Positions 1 to 11,300 of a stretch of DNA of 64,000 bases are shown here, piece by piece. The stretch's first letter is position 1; every line of letters begins with the position of its first letter. The stretch is from Spirodela intermedia (taxonomy: Eukaryota; Streptophyta; Magnoliopsida; Alismatales; Araceae), in contig LR746277.1 in assembly GCA_902729315.2 (NCBI GenBank), positions 2,299,001 through 2,363,000 on the forward strand, given 5' to 3'. The notes beneath the pieces are model-generated. The model was not told the DNA's origin. It did not search any database and saw only the letters and a list, made by a program, of their open reading frames with translations. Made by a program: the position numbers and the translations under genes.

Positions 1-2775
1 AGTCCATGAGGAAACAATTTAAGGATTTTTAATGTCTTAGTTTTCGTTTCAAAAATTTTGTTGTTCATTTAATGAGTTAAGTTGTTTTAACTCGAAGGAT
101 TAAATTTTACTTGCTTCTCATCCTTCTCAAAAATTAAAATAGTGTCAAATTATATTTCTTAGAGTTTATAAGTTATGAGCTGTGTTGTTAAATAGGGGGA
201 CAGAAGTGTTCGATGATTTATGTTTATCAATAACTGGGGTGTGCACTGAAATAGTCACGTTTGCTTGCTTTATATTATTGTTTTTGGTGGTTGATGTTCT
301 CCTTGTGGTTCATTTTATTTACTGGTCATTTGGGGGAGTTTATGTTGTGTGGAGATACGTCCTGGTGGTGGGAGTAGCCCCAGTTTTCTAGAAGGTTGCT
401 TTATCCTCATTGAAAGTATCGAATTTTTTTTTTCAATTCACCATGCATCTCATATATCGAGAGAGTAAATGGAACTCGGCACATTTTGCGTTGACGTTTT
501 TATTGTAAATGTGAGTTTTCTACAAAAACACATAGGTTACGAGTAAAACACTCGGCACATCTCATCTCACTACTTACTTCTTCACGAGTTAGAATATTTG
601 TATTTCTCTAGGACATCCAATCTCTCGACCATCTTCTTGTGGTTTGGAAGCAACCGGTTCGTGCTCATCAATTGACTAGAACAGAAAACTTGGTGAAGTT
701 GAAATAATCAGGCGTCTTACAACCGAAAAAATGGAACAACACTGTTAATTTTTATTCAGGACTCAGCCCATCGTTGGTTGATGTTTTTAGTACCAATCCT
801 AATTACAGTCGAAAGACAGCGCCGGAATCATCATAGCTATCTATTAAGTTACAGCAGTGTAGTGCCGACTAGAAATACTCAGATGCTCCGACCATGGTGT
901 GCTATATACCTGTCCAAGTTCTTGTCGCCCGTCCTGTCCATATGCCGTACTACTCTTACTCTGGCTCCCAATCCGTATGCCAAATGATGGCCAAGGGACA
1001 GATGCTACCATGCTTTAATTAGTCTGAGGTAGAAGGAACGAGGCTTAGGGTAACTAACCGTTAGCTGTTTTAAACACAAATCCGCTAATATGATATACAT
1101 TTGAATTGTACCATGAAATCTTGGGATCGAAATGAGAAGTTGAGGCCCACTCTAATTTGCCTAATCAGACGGCTAGAATCAGGCAGCATAACGGAAACTA
1201 ATTCCTTCGTAAGACGCGGAAATTATTGAATAAGAATAGTTGGATTTGGAATCACTTCCATGTACACCAAAAATGGGTTGATTTCTATCGCGTCATTTCC
1301 TCGTAATCTTGGAAAAGATAGGGTGTTTCATTAATCCCGGTAAAATAAAAAGCTTTTTTCTGTGGAATACCTTGACTCCTTTCCGACACAACCTCCTGAT
1401 GAGTTGATGTGCATTCATTTTGCGAAGCTCGAGCGATGTGCAGTCATTCATTCTTTCCTCGTGGAGGTGACCAGTGAAAGGCGGCTACGAGAAACCCCAG
1501 CCGCGGAGTCCCGAGCTTGCCCAGTGGATGTGGTGAGACGAGGGAGGTAGGAATAAGTCGCCTCCATTAACTGCGACGAGAGCTCCACGAGCTACAGCGG
1601 CAGATGGGTTTTCCCGGCGATTGCAGTCTCCATCACTGCCGGAAGAAGACGCTTGGAACAGGAGAAGAGAAGGCAACGAGAGGGACTTGACACCAACTAA
1701 GTACATTCTCCACATGAGGGAGAGAAGGCGAGCCCAGAAGATAGGCTCCAGCTCTCTGCCACAATAATGGCATCGGTACGGCTTCGCCCCTTCCCCTCAC
1801 CCAATGCCATACACTGCCAGTGCAACAGCGACGAACCCATCAACCCTCCCGTCTCTTTAAAGGAGGAGAGAGAGGGAGAGCGAGAGAGAAGAGCTCTGGG
1901 ACCTAATGTGTCCTCTTGTGCACGAGGACTTAATTGGGTCGCCCTAGAAATGAGCTGGCATGGTCTCCACACAGCTGGAGAGGGCGACCACGCCAAATTA
2001 ATTGGGCACGGATGCTCCACGCCGGCCCAAGCTCCACGTGCGGTGTGGGACCCCTTCAGCCCCATGCGTGAGAGCTCCACCTGTTGATTGTTGCTCCTGT
2101 AGTGGGGAAGAGCTGCGAGAGACACAAGCGGAAGGAAGGAGGGCCGTGGAGTTCTCTGACGAGAGGAACATTCTGTTCTCTCTGCCTCATCTCTCTGAGG
2201 AAAGGAATTCCATATCAAGCAAAGTTATTTTGTCTAGCCATGACCATGTTAATAGATAGAAGGCTCTCTCTCATGTGTTTGGAGGTTTTGGGCGGTACTG
2301 GGTTCATTCCGGAGGCCTTTGCCTTCGACAGGACAGCCTAGATTGAAAGGTCACGCGTAGTGGCTTGATATATATATACATATATATATATAAGTCAAAA
2401 GACCAGAGGAAGGTGACCCATTTATTATTCTTCTCCCATGTGAGAAAACAACACAGGGCGGGGGCTTAAAATATGGCGAGAGAAGTCTACCAACTGTGCG
2501 GTAATAGACGTTGCGTATGATAATATGATGATTAGGGAGAAAAAGAGGAGACCGCACCAGTAGGCTGCAGCAGGCTGTCGATCTCATGGGACTTTGGAAA
2601 CCATCACCCTCTCTCTCGCTACGTTATTATGCCCTCTTTTATTGTTAAGAAGATATGAATGAGAGAGCTCTCGCATTCCTCCAGCAGATGAAGACCGGGG
2701 GAGGATAACAATGGGGAATGGAGATCTTTTGAGAACAAAACCATGGAAAACCCAGATGGCGACCTCCACTTGCCG
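1..2775. other. Upstream spacer, no supported gene
   Basis: No open frame here resembles a known protein. The longest, on the minus strand at 1697-2218, is low in conserved features and lies across GA-rich sequence. The stretch holds a G-box core CACGTG at 2035-2040, a (TA)-rich tract near 2371-2392 and GA/CT-rich segments near 1860-1890. The first kilobase is AT-rich and may be old repeat DNA. The part from about 2.0 kb rightwards probably contains distal promoter of the SOFL gene, by inference only. Confidence 0.5.
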
Positions 2776-2786
2776 CTTTAAAAAGG
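2776..2786 (+). promoter_or_regulatory. Possible TATA box of the SOFL gene
   Basis: A CTTTAAAAAGG stretch lies about 230 bases before the possible upstream ATG at 3003 and is followed by a CT-rich leader from about 2900. Its position suits a core promoter. A second TA-rich run at 2371-2392 is an alternative, so the call is tentative. Confidence 0.3.
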
Positions 2787-3245
2787 CCTAGCCTTTTGAC
2801 ATGTTGACAACGCAGAGGAATTAAAAGATTTGTGTAGTGAGTGAAATGGAATTAAAGAGATGCCAGTTCCTCTGATTTAAGAGCTCGGAGAGGCTCTTTC
2901 TATTATTCTTCTTCTTCTTCTCCCTCCTTCCTCTTTCCCCCTCTCGCCTGGCTTCTGCAGTAAAAGCTGCTTCGTGTAGATGACCTGTCAGAAGATTCAA
3001 AGATGTTCGAGTTTTCAGGTAGTAGTATACTTACTCTCGCCATTTAATGATGTGGGCTTGGCGTGCTTTCTTGAATTCTTGTCCAGGTTCCTCTTAGGGT
3101 TTCATTTTATCTTTTCCTTCTTCTTCGTGAAGGGCTGATCTTTCTAGATGAGGTGTGTCAGAGAAATAAACGCGAGGATCTTCTCATCAGCCTGTGAGAA
3201 TTCAAGTGTAATGTTTTCATAACTCTGCCCCTCACCTTCTCTCCT

Positions 3246-3248
<3 letters not shown>

Positions 3249-3279
<31 letters not shown>
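3249..3279. repeat. (CT)n microsatellite in the SOFL leader
   Basis: An uninterrupted CT dinucleotide tract of about 31 bases lies 130 bases upstream of the SOFL start codon. It falls in the presumed 5' leader or leader intron. Such CT/GA tracts are common in plant leaders. Confidence 0.9.
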
Positions 3280-3284
<5 letters not shown>

Positions 3285-3412
3285 GCATCTATCTGTCGAT
3301 CGACCTCTATCTTATACTTTCTATATCTAATCTCTACTGGGCCACTTAATCTCTCAGATTGGTAGTTTTCTTTCATCTGAGGCTCTCCCACCTTCTCCCT
3401 TTTCCCACAGTA

Positions 3413-3856
3413 ATGGATTCTTCCCAGCTGGTTGGAGGCGCAGAAGAATGTAGTAGCAGTGAGTCGGGGTGGACCATGTACCTCGCCTCTCCCATGCATG
3501 GCCAAGCCCAAATAGAGGACGAGGGGGAGACAAGCGAAGACGACTACGGCGATCATGGCGGTGCCTCCGGCGGTGGCGAGGACGCCGACTCCCTCGCTTC
3601 CGATGCCTCTTCTGGTCCCCCCCATCGCAGCCTCTCCCACAAAGACGGCTCCTTAAGTGGGGCTCCCACTCCCAACCAGAAGGGCAGCGAAGAAGAAGAG
3701 GATGATGAAGAAGGCCATCGGATGGAGAGGTACACTTGCAGGAAATCTCGCAAGAGCAAGGAGAAGAAGCGCGACAATGGCGGTGCGTCTGTTTCTCCCA
3801 TGGCTGAGGGCGGGGGCGCCCTCTCCTGCAGCAGTGAGAAGTTAACAAGGAAATAG
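3413..3856 (+). CDS. SOFL: SOB FIVE-LIKE (SOFL) family protein
   Basis: This is a 147-residue acidic and Ser-rich protein. Near the N terminus it carries SSSESGWTMYL (about residues 12-22), and further on SLASDASSGPPHRS (about 60-73). These correspond to the two short conserved blocks of SOFL proteins. A Lys/Arg-rich segment (CRKSRKSKEKKR) follows a Glu/Asp run and may act as a nuclear signal. In Arabidopsis, SOB5 and SOFL1/2 raise cytokinin levels; their biochemical activity is not known. The start at 3413 gives an N terminus (MDSSQ) close to the SGWT block. A 3' splice site (CCCACAG) ends two bases before this ATG, so an intron probably sits immediately upstream; a short exon from 3003 would also join in frame and add six residues. 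The stop at 3854-3856 ends the open frame, but an extra downstream exon cannot be excluded. The family call is firm; exact ends are less so. Confidence 0.82.
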   Translation: MDSSQLVGGAEECSSSESGWTMYLASPMHGQAQIEDEGETSEDDYGDHGGASGGGEDADSLASDASSGPPHRSLSHKDGSLSGAPTPNQKGSEEEEDDEEGHRMERYTCRKSRKSKEKKRDNGGASVSPMAEGGGALSCSSEKLTRK

Positions 3857-5100
3857 GGATGCATGTAGCCTGTGTTCCTAGTATGACCTCGCCTTTTCGC
3901 CATATCCTGTGTTCCTTCTACCTCGTCTTTTCGCCTTAGCATGTGCTCCTTCTGCTTCCTTTCGCCTTCTGGTTTCCCGGGTGACTCGGGAAATGCATAA
4001 GATTTTTTTCATCTTCTACAAAGACGTCGAAGATGAGCACGGCTAGCGTCAACAGTTATTAGAAATGTGCCTCTGTGAGCTGATCAACTGATATTTTAGA
4101 AGTTGTTGGTGCCATCGGTTCAGAAACCTAATGGTCTTTCTCGTGTCACACCAAAGGATCGCCTTAGTGAGATTTGGTTTGGAGAAACAATCGTGTCTAT
4201 CTGTCTGTCTTTCTGTCTATATGCTCGTCTGTTCTCTCTCTCTCTCTTGCTCGCTCGCTCTCACCCTACTTTAATCGATCTATCTGTCGTTCTTTCTCAG
4301 TTTAAAACCAAACGATATATTTGGTATTGGCATATTTAGATTAGGAACCGGAGAAACCGTGGGAATCTCCATCTCTCTCTCGCTCCATCTTTGTTTCTGT
4401 GTTCGAGATAAGTGACAGAAGCAGCTCAAGCCCGGTCTCTACGGCACTGAATGCTTCACCGGCCATTGAACCTCTCTGTATTAAGAACAGGACTCCGACC
4501 TCAGACCTCGTCCGGCTACCGCTGGTCTCCCGCGTCTACTCCCTCCGTCTACTCGAGCTCCTGCACAGTTGGCATCTCCTGAGAGCCCACATGGGGGGAA
4601 CATGCGGCTATGATTTCTCCAAATCCAAACTCCCCGTCGACCAAACTTTCTGCTTTCAAGCTGTGTAACGGAACAAAACCTGCGTATCTTTGTGAGGGAA
4701 GTCATCATTTTTAGTTAAGTAAAAAAGTTATCCTTTCGAACATGTATCTGTCGCACCCTCGTTTCAGGTAAACTAGCCGTGCCGACAGACGATCCTTGAA
4801 CAGGTGGGAGATTGTTAAGTATTTGAAGATACTGACTAAAGGAACCAACTTGAGGCTAAATAGAGGGTGCGTAAACGATTCCCTTAGGGTGGTTGGTTGA
4901 AGGAGGGTTGTTTCTTCCTTTGAGGTCAACGCCGACAGGTGTCTCCGAGGTGGACATTCAAACGCCCCACGAGGGTATCCGGGTAGGAGCTACGGGGATT
5001 GTGTTTCAAGCCTTCTTGAAAGTTTCAGAGTGTAGGTGGTATTTACCGAAAATTTTCGACCCCACGTCGAATTCCTAACCTCGAGAGAAAGCGTTTTCTA
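3857..5100. other. SOFL 3' flank and intermediate-GC spacer
   Basis: No protein-like open frame is convincing. CT-rich runs occur at 4210-4260 and 4370-4385. The segment 4720-5090 is more GC-rich than what follows and looks like degraded repeat DNA, but I cannot name a family. No clear poly(A) signal for SOFL was identified. Confidence 0.4.
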
Positions 5101-8100
5101 CAAAAAAACCTAGCTTTTCTGAATCTAGAATTGTGTAAGAAATTCCTAACCTCCCAAGACACATGTTTTAAGAAATAGATTCCTACTCACAATAGAAAAA
5201 TACTGGGTGGTCTGTAATGAATCGGATCAACAAACAAGAGAAACTTATCAAACAAATATATCTTGACTTGGCTCGCATTCGGTCTAATCTGGAAAGTTTC
5301 CATCCATTTTTCATATGGCAGCTTGATAGCCAGTTAGAATTCTAATCAGCTGGGTTATATGAGATAATTTAGATAGTTGAGTTTGAAAAGATCTAACAAT
5401 TAAGTGAGCCACATGAAGACCGATTAGGGATAAATATCAATAAAACCCATGTTGGAATCTTGGTTTTCTTGACGACAAGATTTTAAAGTTTAATCAAGCT
5501 ATATTAAACAATCTCTAAATAATTTATTAATCGTGGATTAAATTTTTTAGTAGATCAACTCTATAAAATTTAACTTTTTTATATATTCAAAGTTTTAATC
5601 TACACATTTCAAAATGTCTAGCTAATAATGCATATCACAATATTTAGAGCATTGATTATAATATCAAATTTGAAATTGTTCAAGTTTTTTAGACAATTTA
5701 ATAGACAATCTGAGTTTACTCCACCATACATAATATACCAAAAAATCTAACAATTACACACAAATAATTCATTACTTAAACATTTTTTTTGACTTACATG
5801 ATTATTGCAATCTTGTAAATCAATATTTGATCAATATATAGCCATGTGCTTACTCATTAAATGAACATGATGCAGAAAAAATGCCACGAAATTGAAATAA
5901 TTAAATTTGATATAGATTTTATAAGATTAATGATTTTTTTCGGAAGTTAAAATTTGTGTTGATGTGATAATTAATGGTTTATTTCCAATAATTGTAAATT
6001 ATCTGTAAGATGCCTCAAAACTCATTTTATAAAAGGGAGACTTTGCCCCACATCAAAGAATGATAAGTGGGAGACAAAGTGTCAATGTTCAAACTTTTAT
6101 CTAGCCACATATGTCTACAAGCTAGTTGACAGCTCAGAAGCACAAGAAGACCACATGCTGCTCTAATACATTTATGGTAGTCATCCCCAAGTTTTGAAGC
6201 TACCCGAAACACCAAAGAAAAGAATCATACAACTAAAACAATAACAAGCATCTTCTTTGACCACATCAAGGTGGTCCTTTGATCAAGGAATCAAAATAAT
6301 AACATTATATGAGTTCATTGTTAATCCTTTTTTGTAGAAATCTTACCTATTGATGGCAGTATAGGCTTAAATTTTAAAGTACATTCACACTGAAAGTTGA
6401 CAACATCTTACACTATGTACAGTGTTAGAAATAAAATTATGGTAGCTCAATGATTGATACTGGTTTCTACTTTACTAGTAAGAGAAATCAAAGAGAACGG
6501 GTGAATTGATTCTTATTTTTTAATTAAATTTATTAATATTGTTTTCCTTTTATGAATATTTTATTTTACTTTTTGATCATTTTCTTAAGTTAATCTAATT
6601 AGTAAATTATAAGATGGTAACACTTGGGGAATGATTAGCTAGTGGTTTGGACAAACCCATTTGTCATATATCCATTTCTAAGATTATAACCTCGATTCCA
6701 TTATTTTAGTCTTTACAATACATCTGATTTTCTAACGATTAAGAACCTCTCTCATACAACCCAATATCTATGAGCCTAGAAATACCAACAAGAGCCCTAA
6801 GTTCTAACTACCCTATTTAAATCTCAACATGCTACATGTGACTCAAATTTCAGCCACTTTTGACCAATCAAAAATAAAGACAAGAAAGCAACTCATTGGA
6901 ATGGTAGGCATATGAGCTACTCCTTAAGATTTACATAATCTCTAACTAAGTTATGCTCTTACTATTGATTGTTGGTCTCTACATTAATAGTACAAAAAAT
7001 CAAAAAGGGGGCTAAATTGATCCATAATTTTTAATTAAAACTTATAAATAAATATTCTCATTATTATATTTTTATTTGATATTTTATAATTATAAGTTAA
7101 TCTAACTACTAAGTTAGAAGAGGGAAATAATTGGAACATGGGGTGGGTTTTATCATCTTTTGGCCAAACCCAATTAGCATGTCTACTTTCAAGATCACAA
7201 CCAAGGCTTCACTATTCTAGTCTCTAGAATACACCTGATTTTTTATAGATTAAGAACCTCTCATACATCTCAAGCTCTATAGGCATGTATAGGCTATCAA
7301 AAATCCAAAGTTCTAACAGCCCTAGGTAAATATCATTGCAAGTATATCATGGGTGCTTCAACATTCAACCAATCAGTAATAATCACAACAAAGTAACTCA
7401 ATATATTTTTACCATTGCCTTCAACTAAGCATGGGGAATTTTTTCTTGTCAAAGGATTGAGTTGAGGAAGGATGAAGGAAGAATGAGCCATTTGAGATCT
7501 TTCTTCAAGGATAAAGTTGATTTGGACCATTTGAGAATGAGCCATCTGAAATCAAGTTGATTTCAGAAATAAATCTTTTGGGATGGTGGAAGGAGGCAAA
7601 GGAAGAAGATCATGATGTAACTATCTACCCATAATTTTTCATTTGATTCTCAATGCCTAATTTTGGGTGAAACAGTCCCTTTATACGTGCGCTTGACCAC
7701 CTCTTCAACATCTCCTGAAACGGATCGCTTATGATTTGGACCATTCTAGCATTTAAGGATGCTGACATGGGCCACTTCCATTATGGGCCTTAACAGTTCT
7801 TTCTATTCTAGGTCATTTAGGCTCTTTCTTATTGTCTGAAACTTGATGCACTAATACACTATGCTTAAACACACCTTCGACTTTAATGAGCCAAGAATGA
7901 AACCAAGACTCGCAAGAGATATTCATAGTTTTGTAAAAATCATAAACAAAAAAAACTGAATATTTTTACTATCAGTTTGACATGTTGATTTTCCACATAT
8001 TTCAGCTTGGAAATAAGTATATATATTCTGATTTCTCAAATATGAATCTCATTTTAAAAAATTAGGATAAATAAGTTTTTTGTTAATTAAAAATAAATCA

Positions 8101-9800
8101 AAGCTTAATCCCAAGCGCACAATGAATGTTTTCAAATTCATAACTTGGATTTAGAGTAATTTTATATAAATATTATTTTACATCAAGAGAACATGTTTGA
8201 GTTCTCAAAACTCAACAATCTTCCTTTTGGAGCATCTTTAATATAGTAGCCTGTCTAAACAACTTTGTGAGAGATTAAAAGCTCATTAGAGTTTTCATTA
8301 CTACAAAAGTTGAGTGGGAAGGATTTTGATACATGGTCGCTTATTAACATTATAAAATTGATCTAGAAGTTAAGATTTATTTCTATTTTTTTTGCTTTCT
8401 CCAAAATTGAAATGTTTAATCTTGAAAAATTAAACTAAATAAATTATGAATCATTATTCAAAATTAAATATGATTAAATCTATTCACCATCACTCTCTAA
8501 ATCACATTAGCCTTCCTCGAATCTTTCAATCCTTGTTGATTTAGAAAGTGAAGCAATAATAATGTGGAAGATAGTAATCTTTAGTCTTAAATCTGCAAAG
8601 CTCTATCTTTGATCAAGAAACTAAATTTTAATACCATAGAACTCAGACTTCAACCCTTGAATCCTTAAGAAAAGATGACCTTGAATCCACAAGATTAAGA
8701 TATAATTATTGAATCTACATAAGGTGCTTGAATCTACAAGCAAAAAAAGGTAACCTCACTATGAGAGAAATACTTTTAGTCCTTTACTAGCAGCTTAACA
8801 TTATAACTAGAGTCATTTATATAGGCTTCAAAAGGAGGTGGGATGACCTCAAAAGCAAATAAACTCCCAAAACATAAAATATACTAAAAAGTCAAAATGG
8901 AACAAACTAATTAGAAACTAAAAAATAATAAAACGAACAACAGTCACTGAGGTTAAGAAGTCTTCTTGAACTTTAATGGCATCCAATAAAGTTTTGAGAT
9001 GTCTTTTGGCATTCTCCTTTTTATGACCCCATTCCAAAGTTAGTGGGCCTCCAATTTTGGGTTCTTGTCCATTCTAGGCTACATTAAAAAAAAAATCATT
9101 AAAAAAACAGGCATATGAGTAGTTCATGATATAATAATCATAAAAATAAGGTATGAACATTCTGACCAATGCCATTGATGCTTAGAGCGGGCCATTTTAT
9201 TTCAAAGGCTTTAAACCAACTCAAGTCATTTTGTTCAAAGCATACTTCAAACTAATCTAGCCATTTCCAAGATATTAGCAATACCATCTTCTATAATGAA
9301 CCTAGAAATTGGAAGTTTTCCTTTTTATTTTAATAAAATTTATAGCTATGCCTTCATAAGAATGCAACTAATGTAGAATTTAATTGAGAAAGAAAATAAG
9401 GCTAAAAACAAGCAATACCAAAGGCCAACAAGTTAATTATGGAAGGACCAAAAGTAGCTTGGCATGAGGAGTCTATATTATATTGTAGATAAGTATTTTA
9501 TTTGAGCAGTTCTAATGGTTGACTTTATTTTTTATTAAGTCTTAAACTAGTTACTATTCATTTACAGATGCACAAACTATATAAGCAAGCATTTTCCACC
9601 CAAAACTATTTTTTCATATTGTTTTGAGGCATTATACATCTGCATTACATGTAGATTCAAAGTTTGAATTTTATTATCCAATAATTAGTTTATCAAATAT
9701 GACACATGGCATTAGATAAATTATAAATAAAATTATATTTCTGGAAAGAATTCTCATAAATATGATGCATTCATCTCTACTTTGATATTATTTGTAAACT
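5100..9800. other. AT-rich gene desert with repeat remnants
   Basis: This stretch is strongly AT-rich, with no open frame above 70 codons that resembles a protein. It includes the diverged tandem duplication annotated separately. The remaining text has the look of old non-coding repeats, but I could not define termini or target-site duplications. Confidence 0.5.
6446..7410. repeat. Diverged tandem duplication, two ~450-bp units
   Basis: Unit A (about 6446-6900) and unit B (about 6954-7410) align along their length with many substitutions and small indels, offset by about 509 bases. Shared landmarks are 'attaagaacctctc' with a nearby 'catacatctcaa/catacaaccc', 'aagttctaac', 'accaatca', 'caaaccca' and 'agttaatctaa'. 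No coding capacity is apparent. This may be two units of a longer repeat or a local duplication. Confidence 0.65.
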
Positions 9801-9817
9801 TAGGTGATAAGTCTTCA

Positions 9818-9872
9818 TTATCATGAGTTAATGATTAGTAAATAATATAGTTTTAGCCTTAACTCATGATAA
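9818..9872. repeat. Short inverted repeat (hairpin)
   Basis: A perfect 14-base inverted repeat, TTATCATGAGTTAA at 9818-9831 and TTAACTCATGATAA at 9859-9872, is separated by 27 bases. Pairing can continue imperfectly outward through AAGTCT/AGACTT. It stands at the left edge of a compositional change into a more GC-rich patch, so it may mark a repeat terminus. Confidence 0.7.
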
Positions 9873-11300
9873 ATAGACTTATATTTGTGTTAAATTATGA
9901 AAAGTAGTTTTCAGTTGATTAACGTAAATTTTGGGCTAATTATGTGATTTTCTACAAATTTATATAATTTTTATAATCCTATTTTTGAGATAAATGAAGA
10001 AAAAGAAATAAAAATAAAAATATAGCAAAAAAGGGGGACATGCCGGCCAGCTAGGCACACAAGCGGGTCGAAAGTGCAGTTAGGATGAGTCACGAGTAAG
10101 GGCTCGAGTGGCTAAGGACTAATGGGGGCACATGTGCGTCACCCCCTTTCCACGGCACTAGTGGCCAGCCGACTATGGGGTAAGGAGTTGTCATACACGC
10201 GGGAGAAAGGGACTCATTACTTACAAATATGATATTTGCCTAAATTTTTGGCGCACAAGTGATGTGAGATTAAACTCGTGTCACACCTTCCCCCAAAAGG
10301 CTTCGAAAATATTAATATCTAAATTATCCCTTAATTATAACAGAGATATACCATAATGACATCACTTGATAAGGGTATTAGAGTACTTATTGCAATCTCT
10401 CTCATGTAGGCAGACAACCAATGTAGGTTTGGATCCTCTTAGAACCAAAACTCGTATTTTTATCTAATTATTGTGACTTTCCTATAGATCGTTGATGAAA
10501 GATTCAGCCTTTAGAATCATTAAATCATTGGTAAAAATCTTGTCAACACGATTTGCGGAACATTATTACTAAAATTATTAAATGATTTGAGATAAAAGGA
10601 TCATAAATCTATCAAGTAAATGATCTCTGATTGATCAATGAACAAGCTATCGTCGGGAAGAGGACGATCTGTCGGGAGATGAGTTGTCACCTCCTAAGAG
10701 CATACCGAATGCGATGAAAAACTTCTTCTTGTTGCGCGGACATGAGGATGAAGCTCCCTAACATGCGCCCACCTCCATCCAGCTCCACTCTATCAGGTGA
10801 CAGCCACTAGAGAGCCACAAAGTCATTATTTTTCCGTTCCGTCAGGTGACAGTCGCTAGAAATGATTCGACGACCTATTTCATTGATCTCTAAACTTCGT
10901 AAGAAGATCTAGAAATTATCCACATCGTCCTTGTCCAAAGAGAACCTTTGAACCTGTGGACATTACACGATGATCCTCTCGAACGTTTAGGATTTTGGTA
11001 CATCATCGTTGTGACGTAGAAATTTTATTTTTCTACTTTCAACTTAATTTATACTTGATTTAGTGATAATTTGTGTGATTTAAATTCACCAAGCTAGATT
11101 TTATTCAACTTCGATTTTTTTGACTTTTATAGATCTTAATTTGATTAATTACATCATCTGTAATTACTTACGTAAGAATTGTCGGGCGAAACTCTATTTT
11201 CGTCCGATTTTCATTCGTCGGGCACTGACGTCATCTTGACGTACGCACCCTTATTTCCCTTTTATGTCAATTTTAAATATATTTCATTTTCATTTCATAG
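9873..11300. other. Compositionally distinct patch, probable transposon remnant
   Basis: Between about 10030 and 11250 the GC content rises clearly within an otherwise AT-rich desert. The text contains non-repetitive GC-rich segments (for example about 10040-10210 and 10640-10880) but no meaningful open frame. A solo LTR or another transposon fragment is my best guess. There is no identified partner repeat or coding domain to prove it. Confidence 0.3.

Noticed and set aside
961-981. miR160-like text CTGGCTCCC...GTATGCCA
   Set aside because: The middle differs in length and sequence from miR160, and no complementary arm for a hairpin was seen nearby.
1697-2218. 173-codon frame on the minus strand
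   Set aside because: Composition is irregular, there are no family motifs, and it crosses GA-rich sequence; likely chance in a moderately GC-rich spacer.
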